Shown: positions 9,668 through 24,186, counted from the first letter of the stretch. The stretch is 64,000 nt of DNA from Tridacna crocea (GCA_943736015.1 OX031065.1:23202427-23266426), one strand, 5' to 3'. A program made the numbers and translations. Notes: generated by a model from the letters alone, not told the origin.

Positions 9668-11286
9668 GAGAAAGCTTTTGAAAATAATCTGAGAAAAGGA
9701 GACAATGCAGGTTACCAGCATTTTCTCCTTTTCCCACAATGTTTTCTACCCTATCGAAGAAAAAATGGATTATTGCTTATTCTTACGTCTTATTGTATCT
9801 TTATGGCCTATTTTCAAATTCTTCAAACTAGAACAAGATTTTTTTTTTTAACTGGAAAAAGTTTCCGCAACAGCAACCCGTTGCTTCTGAATTCTATGTT
9901 TTTGCGCAGCAGTTAAACCTAACATTGACTTTTGACTCGCAAGGTCACCAAAATTGACCCTGGTAAGAAAACAGGGAAACATTCGGTTTACCTTTCTTTG
10001 ATTTGTGCAACAGGTAGCAGTTGCCTCCGAAAGTGTCCGAGTTGATTTTACAATTTTATGCGCAGCACGTAACCATCATGTATGGGGGACATAGTCATCG
10101 TAACCAAATCAATGGCCCTAGTGAGAGAAAACGAAAAAGAAAAATCCCTATGATTGACTTGAATGACAGACCTGTCGTCTGCTACAAAATGTTCCATAAG
10201 TCCATGTTTCATGTTTTCGCGGATGCGTAAATGGAACCTATGAGACGGTAGTCAACGTAAATGGTTTGTTGCCATGGTATAAAGACAACGGAGGGGAAAA
10301 AAAGAAAAAAAAATGTCGGAAATTTTGTTCCCTACATTTGACTTAAGAAACATGTGTCGTCTGCCACGAAATGTTCCCTGAGTCGATTTTTCATGTTTTT
10401 CGTGGATACGTAAGTGGCACCTATGAGAGACGGTAGTCTACGTAAATGGGTATGTCGTCACGGTATAAAGAGATTGGAGAGAAAAAATATATTAGAAATT
10501 TAGTTCTCTTTGTTTGACTTATGCAGTTGCTACTGAAAGAGTCTTCAGTCTTTTTTTAGCCACTTGTCACATTATTTCCTGGTGTTTTCGCATGTGCGTA
10601 ACTGGCACGTATAAAACGGTAGTCAATGTAACTGGGTTTCCTGTTGCGGTTTGAAGAGATTAGAAGAATTACGCTTCAATGCCCTTTGTTTGATTCATGC
10701 AATAGGAATCAATTGCTACTGAAAGAGTATTCAGTCTTTTTTTAGCCACTTGTCACATTCATTTCTGGGTTTTTTGCACTGTACATTGATCATTTTGGCT
10801 TATTCAATGTGCAGAATTTAATGTGGTCTGAGTCAGAAAATCTAATTAAGGGATAAAGGGGCATCAAGGGTTTATTTCAAGGGAAGTAACTCTTGCAGGG
10901 GGGCTTGAAAAGACCAAAACAAGGTCTTCTGCCACCCTGTTCTCTTAAATTTTGGCCCTTTTTCAGTGAAATCTGGCATGTGTGGATGGTGCATGCCTGG
11001 CAGTTTGCCAAGGACTGCACAGCAGCCTTCAAAGGAGACTTTAAATCCACTTTTATGCCGTTTTTTGTTCACTGTTTTCTATTGATATATTAGGGCGCCA
11101 TTTTGAAGTAATTTTCAAGCTCTCTGATTGGCTGATTGGGCCCAGCTTTGAATTTCTCGAAGCCTCTGATTGGCTGACTGGGCCCAGCTTTGAATTTCTC
11201 GAAGCCTCTGATTGGCTGACTGGGCCCCATGCTGATTTCCTTATTAACCTTTTACCACACAATGACGCCTTTTTACACACCCGAAA
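9668..11286 (+). repeat. Satellite unit 7 (T4)
   Basis: 1619 bp. T4 markers are the A-run interrupted by G (10304), CGTGGATACG (10403), ATAAAACGG (10613) and a six-G run. It lacks the extra T4 changes near 14047-14079, so it is the least derived T4 copy. ATCATGTATG (10079) is private. Confidence 0.97.
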
Positions 11287-12909
11287 GAGAAAGCTTTTGA
11301 AAATAATCTGAGAAAAGGAGACAATGCAGGTTACCAGCATTTTCTCCTTTTCCCACAATGTTTTCTACCCTATCTAAGAAAAAATGGATTATTGCTTATT
11401 CTTACGTCTTATTGTATCTTTATGGCCTATTTTCAAATTCTTCAAACTAGAACAAGTTTTTTTTTTTTAACTGGAAAAAGTTTCCGCAACAGCAACCCGT
11501 TGCTTCTGAATTCTATGTTTTTGCGCAGCAGTTAAACCTAACATTGACTTTTGACTCGCAAGGTCACCAAAATTGACCCTGGTAAGAAAACAGGGAAACA
11601 TTCGGTTTACCTTTCTTTGATTTGTGCAACAGGTAGCAGTTGCCTCCGAAAGTGTCCGAGTTGATTTTACAATTTTATGCGCAGCACGTAACCATCACGT
11701 ATGGGGGACATAGTCATCGTAACCAAATCAATGGCCCTAGTGAGAGAAAACGAAAAAGAAAAATCCCTATGATTGACTTGAATGACAGACCTGTCGTCTG
11801 CTACAAAATGTTCCATAAGTCCATGTTTCATGTTTTCGCGGATGCGTAAATGGAACCTATGAGACGGTAGTCAACGTAAATGGTTTGTTGCCATGGTATA
11901 AAGACAACGGAGGGGAAAAAAAAAAAAAAAAAAAATGTCGGAAATTTTGTTCCCTACATTTGACTTAAGAAACATGTGTCGTCTGCCACGAAATGTTCCC
12001 TGAGTCGATTTTTCATGTTTTTCGCGGATACGTAAGTGGCACCTATGAGAGACGGTAGTCTACGTAAATGGGTATGTCGTCACGGTATAAAGAGATTGGA
12101 GAGAAAAAATATATTAGAAATTTAGTTCTCTTTGTTTGACTTATGCAGTTGCTACTGAAAGAGTCTTCAGTCTTTTTTTAGCCACTTGTCACATTATTTC
12201 CTGGTGTTTTCGCATGTGCGTAACTGGCACGTATGAAACGGTAGTCAATGTAACTGGGTTTCCTGTTGCGGTTTGAAGAGATTAGAAGAATTACGCTTCA
12301 ATGCCCTTTGTTTGATTCATGCAATAGGAATCAATTGCTACTGAAAGAGTATTCAGTCTTTTTTTAGCCACTTGTCACATTCATTTCTGGGTTTTTTGCA
12401 CTGTACATTGATCATTTTGGCTTATTCAATGTGCAGAATTTAATGTGGTCTGAGTCAGAAAATCTAATTAAGGGATAAAGGGGCATCAAGGGTTTATTTC
12501 AAGGGAAGTAACTCTTGCAGGGGGGGCTTGAAAAGACCAAAACAAGGTCTTCTGCCACCCTGTTCTCTTAAATTTTGGCCCTTTTTCAGTGAAATCTGGC
12601 ATGTGTGGATGGTGCATGCCTGGCAGTTTGCCAAGGACTGCACAGCAGCCTTCAAAGGAGACTTTAAATCCACTTTTATGCCGTTTTTTGTTCACTGTTT
12701 TCTATTGATATATTAGGGCGCCATTTTGAAGTAATTTTCAAGCTCTCTGATTGGCTGATTGGGCCCAGCTTTGAATTTCTCAAAGCCTCTGATTGGCTGA
12801 CTGGGCCCAGCTTTGAATTTCTCGAAGCCTCTGATTGGCTGACTGGGCCCCATGCTGATTTCCTTATTAACCTTTTACCACAAGATGACGCCTTTTTACA
12901 CACCCGAAA
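11287..12909 (+). repeat. Satellite unit 8 (T5)
   Basis: 1623 bp, the longest unit, because of a 20-base A-run. T5 markers are TATCTAAG (11375) and the 12-base T-run. It shares CTCAAAGCC (12782) with units 6 and 18. The tail reads CACAAGATG (12893-12894), which is private. Confidence 0.97.
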
Positions 12910-14528
12910 GAGAAAGCTTTTGAAAATAATCTGAGAAAAGGAGACAATGCAGGTTACCAGCATTTTCTCCTTTTCCCACAATGTTTTCTACCCTATCGAA
13001 GAAAAAATGGATTATTGCTTATTCTTACGTCTTATTGTATCTTTATGGCCTATTTTCAAATTCTTCAAACTAGAACAAGATTTTTTTTTTTAACTGGAAA
13101 AAGTTTCCGCAACAGCAACCCGTTGCTTCTGAATTCTATGTTTTTGCGCAGCAGTTAAACCTAACATTGACTTTTGACTCGCAAGGTCACCAAAATTGAC
13201 CCTGGTAAGAAAACAGGGAAACATTCGGTTTACCTTTCTTTGATTTGTGCAACAGGTAGCAGTTGCCTCCGAAAGTGTCCGAGTTGATTTTACAATTTTA
13301 TGCGCAGCACGTAACCATCACGTATGGGGGACATAGTCATCGTAACCAAATCAATGGCCCTAGTGAGAGAAAACGAAAAAGAAAAATCCCTATGATTGAC
13401 TTGAATGACAGACCTGTCGTCTGCTACAAAATGTTCCATAAGTCCATGTTTCATGTTTTCGCGGATGCGTAAATGGAACCTATGAGACGGTAGTCAACGT
13501 AAATGGTTTGTTGCCATGGTATAAAGACAACGGAGGGGAAAAAAAGAAAAAAAAATGTCGGAAATTTTGTTCCCTACATTTGACTTAAGAAACATGTGTC
13601 GTCTGCCAGGAAATGTTCCCTGAGTCGATTTTTCATGTTTTTCGTGGATACGTAAGTGGCACCTATGAGAGACGGTAGTCTACGTAAATGGGTATGTCGT
13701 CACGGTATAAAGAGATTGGAGAGAAAAAATATATTAGAAATTTAGTTCTCTTTGTTTGACTTATGCAGTTGCTACTGAAAGAGTCTTCAGTCTTTTTTTA
13801 GCCACTTGTCACATTATTTCCTGGTGTTTTCGCATGTGCGTAACTGGCACGTATAAAACGGTAGTCAATGTAACTGGGTTTCCTGTTGCGGTTTGAAGAG
13901 ATTAGAAGAATTACGCTTCAATGCCCTTTGTTTGATTCATGCAATAGGAATCAATTGCTACTGAAAGAGTATTCAGTCTTTTTTTAGCCACTTGTCACAT
14001 TCATTTCTGGGTTTTTTGCACTGTACATTGATCATTTTGGCTTATTTAATGTGCAGAATTTAAAGTGGTCTGAGTCAGGAAATCTAATTAAGGGATAAAG
14101 GGGCATCAAGGGTTTATTTCAAGGGAAGTAACTCTTGCAGGGGGGCTTGAAAAGACCAAAACAAGGTCTTCTGCCACCCTGTTCTCTTAAATTTTGGCCC
14201 TTTTTCAGTGAAATCTGGCATGTGTGGATGGTGCATGCCTGGCAGTTTGCCAAGGACTGCACAGCAGCCTTCAAAGGAGACTTTAAATCCACTTTTATGC
14301 CGTTTTTTGTTCACTGTTTTCTATTGATATATTAGGGCGCCATTTTGAAGTAATTTTCAAGCTCTCTGATTGGCTGATTGGGCCCAGCTTTGAATTTCTC
14401 GAAGCCTCTGATTGGCTGACTGGGCCCAGCTTTGAATTTCTCGAAGCCTCTGATTGGCTGACTGGGCCCCATGCTGATTTCCTTATTAACCTTTTACCAC
14501 ACAATGACGCCTTTTTACACACCCGAAA
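12910..14528 (+). repeat. Satellite unit 9 (T4)
   Basis: 1619 bp. It has the G-interrupted A-run (13546), CCAGG (13609), CGTGG (13645), ATAAAACG (13855), TTATTTAATG (14047), AAAGTGG (14064), TCAGGAAAT (14079) and six G. I found no difference from unit 13. It opens the first four-unit block. Confidence 0.97.
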
Positions 14529-16148
14529 GAGAAAGCTTTTGAAAATAATCTGAGAAAAGGAGACAATGCAGGTTACCAGCATTTTCTCCTTTTCCCACAA
14601 TGTTTTCTACCCTATCTAAGAAAAAATGGATTATTGCTTATTCTTACGTCTTATTGTATCTTTATGGCCTATTTTCAAATTCTTCAAACTAGAACAAGTT
14701 TTTTTTTTTTAACTGGAAAAAGTTTCCGCAACAGCAACCCGTTGCTTCTGAATTCTATGTTTTTGCGCAGCAGTTAAACCTAACATTGACTTTTGACTCG
14801 CAAGGTCACCAAAATTGACCCTGGTAAGAAAACAGGGAAACATTCGGTTTACCTTTCTTTGATTTGTGCAACAGGTAGCAGTTGCCTCCGAAAGTGTCCG
14901 AGTTGATTTTACAATTTTATGCGCAGCACGTAACCATCACGTATGGGGGACATAGTCATCGTAACCAAATCAATGGCCCTAGTGAGAGAAAACGAAAAAG
15001 AAAAATCCCTATGATTGACTTGAATGACAGACCTGTCGTCTGCTACAAAATGTTCCATAAGTTCATGTTTCATGTTTTCACGGATGCGTAAATGGAACCT
15101 ATGAGACGGTAGTCAACGTAAATGGTTTGTTGCCATGGTATAAAGACAACGGAGGGGAAAAAAAAAAAAAAAAATGTCGGAAATTTTGTTCCCTACATTT
15201 GACTTAAGAAACATGTGTCGTCTGCCACGAAATGTTCCCTGAGTCGATTTTTCATGTTTTTCGCGGATACGTAAGTGGCACCTATGAGAGACGGTAGTCT
15301 ACGTAAATGGGTATGTCGTCACGGTATAAAGAGATTGGAGAGAAAAAATATATTAGAAATTTAGTTCTCTTTGTTTGACTTATGCAGTTGCTACTGAAAG
15401 AGTCTTCAGTCTTTTTTTAGCCACTTGTCACATTATTTCCTGGTGTTTTCGCATGTGCGTAACTGGCACGTATGAAACGGTAGTCAATGTAACTGGGTTT
15501 CCTGTTGCGGTTTGAAGAGATTAGAAGAATTACGCTTCAATGCCCTTTGTTTGATTCATGCAATAGGAATCAATTGCTACTGAAAGAGTATTCAGTCTTT
15601 TTTTAGCCACTTGTCACATTCATTTCTGGGTTTTTTGCACTGTACATTGATCATTTTGGCTTATTCAATGTGCAGAATTTAATGTGGTCTGAGTCAGAAA
15701 ATCTAATTAAGGGATAAAGGGGCATCAAGGGTTTATTTCAAGGGAAGTAACTCTTGCAGGGGGGGCTTGAAAAGACCAAAACAAGGTCTTCTGCCACCCT
15801 GTTCTCTTAAATTTTGGCCCTTTTTCAGTGAAATCTGGCATGTGTGGATGGTGCATGCCTGGCAGTTTGCCAAGGACTGCACAGCAGCCTTCAAAGGAGA
15901 CTTTAAATCCACTTTTATGCCGTTTTTTGTTCACTGTTTTCTATTGATATATTAGGGCGCCATTTTGAAGTAATTTTCAAGCTCTCTGATTGGCTGATTG
16001 GGCCCAGCTTTGAATTTCTCGAAGCCTCTGATTGGCTGACTGGGCCCAGCTTTGAATTTCTCGAAGCCTCTGATTGGCTGACTGGGCCCCATGCTGATTT
16101 CCTTATTAACCTTTTACCATACAATGACGCCTTTTTACACACCCGAAA
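14529..16148 (+). repeat. Satellite unit 10 (T5)
   Basis: 1620 bp. Variants are TATCTAAG (14617), the 12-base T-run, AGTTCATG (15063), TTCACGG (15080), a 17-base A-run and ACCATACAATG (16120). It pairs with units 14 and 20. Confidence 0.97.
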
Positions 16149-17759
16149 GAGAAAGCTTTTGAAAATAATCTGAGAAAAGGAGACAATGCAGGTTACCAGC
16201 ATTTTCTCCTTTTCCCACAATGTTTTCTACCCTATCGAAGAAAAAATGGATTATTGCTTATTCTTACGTCTTATTGTATCTTTATGGCCTATTTTCAAAT
16301 TCTTCAAACTAGAACAAGATTTTTTTTTTTAACTGGAAAAAGTTTCCGCATCAGCAACCCGTTGCTTCTGAATTCTATGTTTTTGCACGGCAGTTAAACC
16401 TAACATTGACTTTTGACTCGCAAGGTCACCAAAATTGACCCTGGTAAGAAAACAGGGAAACATTCGGTTTACCTTTCTTTGATTTGTGCAACAGGTAGCA
16501 GTTGCCTCCGAAAGTGTCCGAGTTGATTTTACAATTTTATGCGCAGCACGTAACCATCACGTATGGGGGACATAGTCATCGTAACCAAATCAATGGCCCT
16601 AGTGAGAGAAAACGAAAAAGAAAAATCCCTATGATTGACTTGAATGATAGACCTGTCGTCTGCTACAAAATGTTCCATAAGTCCATGTTTCAGCGGATGC
16701 GTAAATGGAACCTATGAGACGGTAGTCAACGTAAATGGTTTGTTGCCATGGTATAAAGATAACGGAGGGGAAAAAAAAAAAAAAATGTCGGAAATTTTGT
16801 TCCCTACATTTGACTTAAGAAACATGTGTCGTCTGCCACGAAATGTTCCCTGAGTCGATTTTTCATGTTTTTCGCGGATACGTAAGTGGCACCTATGAGA
16901 GACGGTAGTCTACGTAAATGGGTATGTCGTCACGGTATAAAGAGATTGGAGAGAAAAAATATATTAGAAATTTAGTTCTCTTTGTTTGACTTATGCAGTT
17001 GCTACTGAAAGAGTCTTCAGTCTTTTTTTAGCCACTTGTCACATTATTTCCTGGTGTTTTCGCATGTGCGTAACTGGCACGTATGAAACGGTAGTCAATG
17101 TAACTGGGTTTCCTGTTGCGGTTTGAAGAGATTAGAAGAATTACGCTTCAATGCCCTTTGTTTGATTCATGCAATAGGAATCAATTGCTACTGAAAGAGT
17201 ATTCAGTCTTTTTTTAGCCACTTGTCACATTCATTTCTGGGTTTTTTGCACTGTACATTGATCATTTTGGCTTATTCAATGTGCAGAATTTAATGTGGTC
17301 TGAGTCAGAAAATCTAATTAAGGGATAAAGGGGCATCAAGGGTTTATTTCAAGGGAAGTAACTCTTGCAGGGGGGGCTTGAAAAGACCAAAACAAGGTCT
17401 TCTGCCACCCTGTTCTCTTAAATTTTGGCCCTTTTTCAGTGAAATCTGGCATGTGTGGATGGTGCATGCCTGGCAGTTTGCCAAGGACTGCACAGCAGCC
17501 TTCAAAGGAGACTTTAAATCCACTTTTATGCCGTTTTTTGTTCACTGTTTTCTATTGATATATTAGGGCGCCATTTTGAAGTAATTTTCAAGCTCTCTGA
17601 TTGGCTGATTGGGCCCAGCTTTGAATTTCTCGAAGCCTCTGATTGGCTGAATGGGCCCAGCTTTGAATTTCTCGAAGCCTCTGATTGGCTGACTGGGCCC
17701 CATGCTGATTTCCTTATTAACCTTTTACCACACAATGACGCCTTTTTACACAACCGAAA
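16149..17759 (+). repeat. Satellite unit 11 (T6, 7-bp deletion)
   Basis: 1611 bp. TGTTTTC is lost after 16692, leaving TTTCAGCGG. Other variants are GCATCAGC (16351), GCACGGCAG (16387, 16389), GATAG (16648), AGATAACGG (16760), GCTGAATGGG (17651) and CAACCGAAAG (17753). Confidence 0.97.
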
Positions 17760-19336
17760 GAGAAAGCTTTTGAAAATAATCTGAGAAAAGGAGACAATGC
17801 AGGTTACCAGCATTTTCTCCTTTTCCCACAATGTTTTCTACCCTATCGAAGAAAAAATGGATTATTGCTTATTCTTACGTCTTATTGTATCTTTATGGCC
17901 TATTTTCAAATTCTTCAAACTAGAACAAGATTTTTTTTTTTAACTGGAAAAAGTTTCCGCAACAGCAACCCGTTGCTTCTGAATTCTATGTTTTTGCGCA
18001 GCAGTTAAACCTAACATTGACTTTTGACTCGCAAGGTCACCAAAATTGACCCTGGTAAGAAAACAGGGAAACATTCGGTTTACCTTTCTTTGATTTGTGC
18101 AACAGGTAGCAGTTGCCTCCAAAGTGTCCGAGTTGATTTTACAATTTTATGCGCAGCACGTAACCATCACGTATGGGGGACATAGTCATCGTAACCAAAT
18201 CAATGGCCCTAGTAAGAGAAAACGAAAAAGAAAAATCCCTATGATTGACTTGAATGACAGACCTGTCGTCTGCTACAAAATGTTCCATAAGTTCATGTTT
18301 CATGTTTTCGCGGATGCGTAAATGGAACCTATGAGACGGTAGTCAACGTAAATGGTTTGTTGCCATGGTATAAAGACAACGGAGGGAAAAAAAAAAAAAA
18401 AAAATTTCGGAAATTTTGTTCCCTACATTTGACTTAAGAAACATGTGTCGTCTGCCACGAAATGTTCCCTGAGTCGATTTTTCATGTTTTTCGCGGATAC
18501 GTAAGTGGCACCTATGAGAGACGGTAGTCTACGTAAATGGGTATGTCGTCACGGTATAAAGAGATTGGAGAGAAAAAATATATTAGAAATTTAGTTCTCT
18601 TTGTTTGACTTATGCAGTTGCTACTGAAAGAGTCTTCAGTCTTTTTTTAGCCACTTGTCACATTATTTCCTGGTGTTTTCGCATGTGCGTAACTGGCACG
18701 TATGAAACGGTAGTCAATGTAACTGGGTTTCCTGTTGCGGTTTGAAGAGATTAGAAGAATTACGCTTCAATGCCCTTTGTTTGATTCATGCAATAGGAAT
18801 CAATTGCTACTGAAAGAGTATTCAGTCTTTTTTTAGCCACTTGTCACATTCATTTCTGGGTTTTTTGCACTGTACATTGATCATTTTGGCTTATTCAATG
18901 TGCAGAATTTAATGTGGTCTGAGTCAGAAAATCTAATTAAGGGATAAAGGGGCATCAAGGGTTTATTTCAAGGGAAGTAACTCTTGCAGGGGGGGCTTGA
19001 AAAGACCAAAACAAGGTCTTCTGCCACCCTGTTCTCTTAAATTTTGGCCCTTTTTCTGTGAAATCTGGCATGTGTGGATGGTGCATGCCTGGCAGTTTGC
19101 CAAGGACTGCACAGCAGCCTTCAAAGGAGACTTTAAATCCACTTTTATGCCGTTTTTTGTTCACTGTTTTCTATTGATATATTAGGGCGCCATTTTGAAG
19201 TAATTTTCAAGCTCTCTGATTGGCTGATTGGGCCCAGCTTTGAATTTCTCGAAGCCTCTGATTGGCTGACTGGGCCCCATGCTGATTTCCTTATTAACCT
19301 TTTACCACACAATGACGCCTTTTTACACACCCGAAA
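17760..19336 (+). repeat. Satellite unit 12 (T7, two-copy minisatellite)
   Basis: 1577 bp. It has CCTCCAAAG (one G lost at 18120/18121), AGTAAGAG (18224), GTTCATG (18293), a three-G run then 18 A and TTTCGG, and TTTTTCTGTG (19057). The minisatellite has two copies (19214-19277). Confidence 0.97.
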
Positions 19337-20955
19337 GAGAAAGCTTTTGAAAATAATCTGAGAAAAGGAGACAATGCAGGTTACCAGCATTTTCTCCTTT
19401 TCCCACAATGTTTTCTACCCTATCGAAGAAAAAATGGATTATTGCTTATTCTTACGTCTTATTGTATCTTTATGGCCTATTTTCAAATTCTTCAAACTAG
19501 AACAAGATTTTTTTTTTTAACTGGAAAAAGTTTCCGCAACAGCAACCCGTTGCTTCTGAATTCTATGTTTTTGCGCAGCAGTTAAACCTAACATTGACTT
19601 TTGACTCGCAAGGTCACCAAAATTGACCCTGGTAAGAAAACAGGGAAACATTCGGTTTACCTTTCTTTGATTTGTGCAACAGGTAGCAGTTGCCTCCGAA
19701 AGTGTCCGAGTTGATTTTACAATTTTATGCGCAGCACGTAACCATCACGTATGGGGGACATAGTCATCGTAACCAAATCAATGGCCCTAGTGAGAGAAAA
19801 CGAAAAAGAAAAATCCCTATGATTGACTTGAATGACAGACCTGTCGTCTGCTACAAAATGTTCCATAAGTCCATGTTTCATGTTTTCGCGGATGCGTAAA
19901 TGGAACCTATGAGACGGTAGTCAACGTAAATGGTTTGTTGCCATGGTATAAAGACAACGGAGGGGAAAAAAAGAAAAAAAAATGTCGGAAATTTTGTTCC
20001 CTACATTTGACTTAAGAAACATGTGTCGTCTGCCAGGAAATGTTCCCTGAGTCGATTTTTCATGTTTTTCGTGGATACGTAAGTGGCACCTATGAGAGAC
20101 GGTAGTCTACGTAAATGGGTATGTCGTCACGGTATAAAGAGATTGGAGAGAAAAAATATATTAGAAATTTAGTTCTCTTTGTTTGACTTATGCAGTTGCT
20201 ACTGAAAGAGTCTTCAGTCTTTTTTTAGCCACTTGTCACATTATTTCCTGGTGTTTTCGCATGTGCGTAACTGGCACGTATAAAACGGTAGTCAATGTAA
20301 CTGGGTTTCCTGTTGCGGTTTGAAGAGATTAGAAGAATTACGCTTCAATGCCCTTTGTTTGATTCATGCAATAGGAATCAATTGCTACTGAAAGAGTATT
20401 CAGTCTTTTTTTAGCCACTTGTCACATTCATTTCTGGGTTTTTTGCACTGTACATTGATCATTTTGGCTTATTTAATGTGCAGAATTTAAAGTGGTCTGA
20501 GTCAGGAAATCTAATTAAGGGATAAAGGGGCATCAAGGGTTTATTTCAAGGGAAGTAACTCTTGCAGGGGGGCTTGAAAAGACCAAAACAAGGTCTTCTG
20601 CCACCCTGTTCTCTTAAATTTTGGCCCTTTTTCAGTGAAATCTGGCATGTGTGGATGGTGCATGCCTGGCAGTTTGCCAAGGACTGCACAGCAGCCTTCA
20701 AAGGAGACTTTAAATCCACTTTTATGCCGTTTTTTGTTCACTGTTTTCTATTGATATATTAGGGCGCCATTTTGAAGTAATTTTCAAGCTCTCTGATTGG
20801 CTGATTGGGCCCAGCTTTGAATTTCTCGAAGCCTCTGATTGGCTGACTGGGCCCAGCTTTGAATTTCTCGAAGCCTCTGATTGGCTGACTGGGCCCCATG
20901 CTGATTTCCTTATTAACCTTTTACCACACAATGACGCCTTTTTACACACCCGAAA
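19337..20955 (+). repeat. Satellite unit 13 (T4)
   Basis: 1619 bp. It carries the full T4 set, with G in the A-run at 19973, CCAGG at 20036 and CGTGG at 20072. It appears identical to unit 9, 6427 bp to the left. Confidence 0.97.
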
Positions 20956-22575
20956 GAGAAAGCTTTTGAAAATAATCTGAGAAAAGGAGACAATGCAGGT
21001 TACCAGCATTTTCTCCTTTTCCCACAATGTTTTCTACCCTATCTAAGAAAAAATGGATTATTGCTTATTCTTACGTCTTATTGTATCTTTATGGCCTATT
21101 TTCAAATTCTTCAAACTAGAACAAGTTTTTTTTTTTTAACTGGAAAAAGTTTCCGCAACAGCAACCCGTTGCTTCTGAATTCTATGTTTTTGCGCAGCAG
21201 TTAAACCTAACATTGACTTTTGACTCGCAAGGTCACCAAAATTGACCCTGGTAAGAAAACAGGGAAACATTCGGTTTACCTTTCTTTGATTTGTGCAACA
21301 GGTAGCAGTTGCCTCCGAAAGTGTCCGAGTTGATTTTACAATTTTATGCGCAGCACGTAACCATCACGTATGGGGGACATAGTCATCGTAACCAAATCAA
21401 TGGCCCTAGTGAGAGAAAACGAAAAAGAAAAATCCCTATGATTGACTTGAATGACAGACCTGTCGTCTGCTACAAAATGTTCCATAAGTTCATGTTTCAT
21501 GTTTTCACGGATGCGTAAATGGAACCTATGAGACGGTAGTCAACGTAAATGGTTTGTTGCCATGGTATAAAGACAACGGAGGGGAAAAAAAAAAAAAAAA
21601 ATGTCGGAAATTTTGTTCCCTACATTTGACTTAAGAAACATGTGTCGTCTGCCACGAAATGTTCCCTGAGTCGATTTTTCATGTTTTTCGCGGATACGTA
21701 AGTGGCACCTATGAGAGACGGTAGTCTACGTAAATGGGTATGTCGTCACGGTATAAAGAGATTGGAGAGAAAAAATATATTAGAAATTTAGTTCTCTTTG
21801 TTTGACTTATGCAGTTGCTACTGAAAGAGTCTTCAGTCTTTTTTTAGCCACTTGTCACATTATTTCCTGGTGTTTTCGCATGTGCGTAACTGGCACGTAT
21901 GAAACGGTAGTCAATGTAACTGGGTTTCCTGTTGCGGTTTGAAGAGATTAGAAGAATTACGCTTCAATGCCCTTTGTTTGATTCATGCAATAGGAATCAA
22001 TTGCTACTGAAAGAGTATTCAGTCTTTTTTTAGCCACTTGTCACATTCATTTCTGGGTTTTTTGCACTGTACATTGATCATTTTGGCTTATTCAATGTGC
22101 AGAATTTAATGTGGTCTGAGTCAGAAAATCTAATTAAGGGATAAAGGGGCATCAAGGGTTTATTTCAAGGGAAGTAACTCTTGCAGGGGGGGCTTGAAAA
22201 GACCAAAACAAGGTCTTCTGCCACCCTGTTCTCTTAAATTTTGGCCCTTTTTCAGTGAAATCTGGCATGTGTGGATGGTGCATGCCTGGCAGTTTGCCAA
22301 GGACTGCACAGCAGCCTTCAAAGGAGACTTTAAATCCACTTTTATGCCGTTTTTTGTTCACTGTTTTCTATTGATATATTAGGGCGCCATTTTGAAGTAA
22401 TTTTCAAACTCTCTGATTGGCTGATTGGGCCCAGCTTTGAATTTCTCGAAGCCTCTGATTGGCTGACTGGGCCCAGCTTTGAATTTCTCGAAGCCTCTGA
22501 TTGGCTGACTGGGCCCCATGCTGATTTCCTTATTAACCTTTTACCATACAATGACGCCTTTTTACACACCCGAAA
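20956..22575 (+). repeat. Satellite unit 14 (T5)
   Basis: 1620 bp. It matches unit 10 except for TTCAAACTC (A at 22408), a change I see in no other unit. Confidence 0.97.
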
Positions 22576-24186
22576 GAGAAAGCTTTTGAAAATAATCTGA
22601 GAAAAGGAGACAATGCAGGTTACCAGCATTTTCTCCTTTTCCCACAATGTTTTCTACCCTATCGAAGAAAAAATGGATTATTGCTTATTCTTACGTCTTA
22701 TTGTATCTTTATGGCCTATTTTCAAATTCTTCAAACTAGAACAAGATTTTTTTTTTTAACTGGAAAAAGTTTCCGCATCAGCAACCCGTTGCTTCTGAAT
22801 TCTATGTTTTTGCACGGCAGTTAAACCTAACATTGACTTTTGACTCGCAAGGTCACCAAAATTGACCCTGGTAAGAAAACAGGGAAACATTCGGTTTACC
22901 TTTCTTTGATTTGTGCAACAGGTAGCAGTTGCCTCCGAAAGTGTCCGAGTTGATTTTACAATTTTATGCGCAGCACGTAACCATCACGTATGGGGGACAT
23001 AGTCATCGTAACCAAATCAATGGCCCTAGTGAGAGAAAACGAAAAAGAAAAATCCCTATGATTGACTTGAATGATAGACCTGTCGTCTGCTACAAAATGT
23101 TCCATAAGTCCATGTTTCAGCGGATGCGTAAATGGAACCTATGAGACGGTAGTCAACGTAAATGGTTTGTTGCCATGGTATAAAGATAACGGAGGGGAAA
23201 AAAAAAAAAAAATGTCGGAAATTTTGTTCCCTACATTTGACTTAAGAAACATGTGTCGTCTGCCACGAAATGTTCCCTGAGTCGATTTTTCATGTTTTTC
23301 GCGGATACGTAAGTGGCACCTATGAGAGACGGTAGTCTACGTAAATGGGTATGTCGTCACGGTATAAAGAGATTGGAGAGAAAAAATATATTAGAAATTT
23401 AGTTCTCTTTGTTTGACTTATGCAGTTGCTACTGAAAGAGTCTTCAGTCTTTTTTTAGCCACTTGTCACATTATTTCCTGGTGTTTTCGCATGTGCGTAA
23501 CTGGCACGTATGAAACGGTAGTCAATGTAACTGGGTTTCCTGTTGCGGTTTGAAGAGATTAGAAGAATTACGCTTCAATGCCCTTTGTTTGATTCATGCA
23601 ATAGGAATCAATTGCTACTGAAAGAGTATTCAGTCTTTTTTTAGCCACTTGTCACATTCATTTCTGGGTTTTTTGCACTGTACATTGATCATTTTGGCTT
23701 ATTCAATGTGCAGAATTTAATGTGGTCTGAGTCAGAAAATCTAATTAAGGGATAAAGGGGCATCAAGGGTTTATTTCAAGGGAAGTAACTCTTGCAGGGG
23801 GGGCTTGAAAAGACCAAAACAAGGTCTTCTGCCACCCTGTTCTCTTAAATTTTGGCCCTTTTTCAGTGAAATCTGGCATGTGTGGATGGTGCATGCCTGG
23901 CAGTTTGCCAAGGACTGCACAGCAGCCTTCAAAGGAGACTTTAAATCCACTTTTATGCCGTTTTTTGTTCACTGTTTTCTATTGATATATTAGGGCGCCA
24001 TTTTGAAGTAATTTTCAAGCTCTCTGATTGGCTGATTGGGCCCAGCTTTGAATTTCTCGAAGCCTCTGATTGGCTGAATGGGCCCAGCTTTGAATTTCTC
24101 GAAGCCTCTGATTGGCTGACTGGGCCCCATGCTGATTTCCTTATTAACCTTTTACCACACAATGACGCCTTTTTACACAACCGAAA
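22576..24186 (+). repeat. Satellite unit 15 (T6, 7-bp deletion)
   Basis: 1611 bp. It has every T6 marker of unit 11, including GATAG, GCTGAATGGG and CAACCG. I found no difference between the two. Confidence 0.97.

Larger units (their letters stand above)
12910..19336 (+). repeat. Higher-order block, T4-T5-T6-T7, copy 1
   Basis: Four consecutive units of 1619, 1620, 1611 and 1577 bp (6427 bp in all) that recur in the same order with the same private markers directly to the right, and again at 28961. The first two unit types also occur as an older, less marked pair in units 7 and 8 just to the left. Confidence 0.93.

Noticed and set aside
16644-16853. ATG-started 69-codon frame in units 11, 15 and 21
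   Set aside because: Created only by the 7-bp deletion, and its middle is the homopolymer A-run read as lysines; no homology is recognised.
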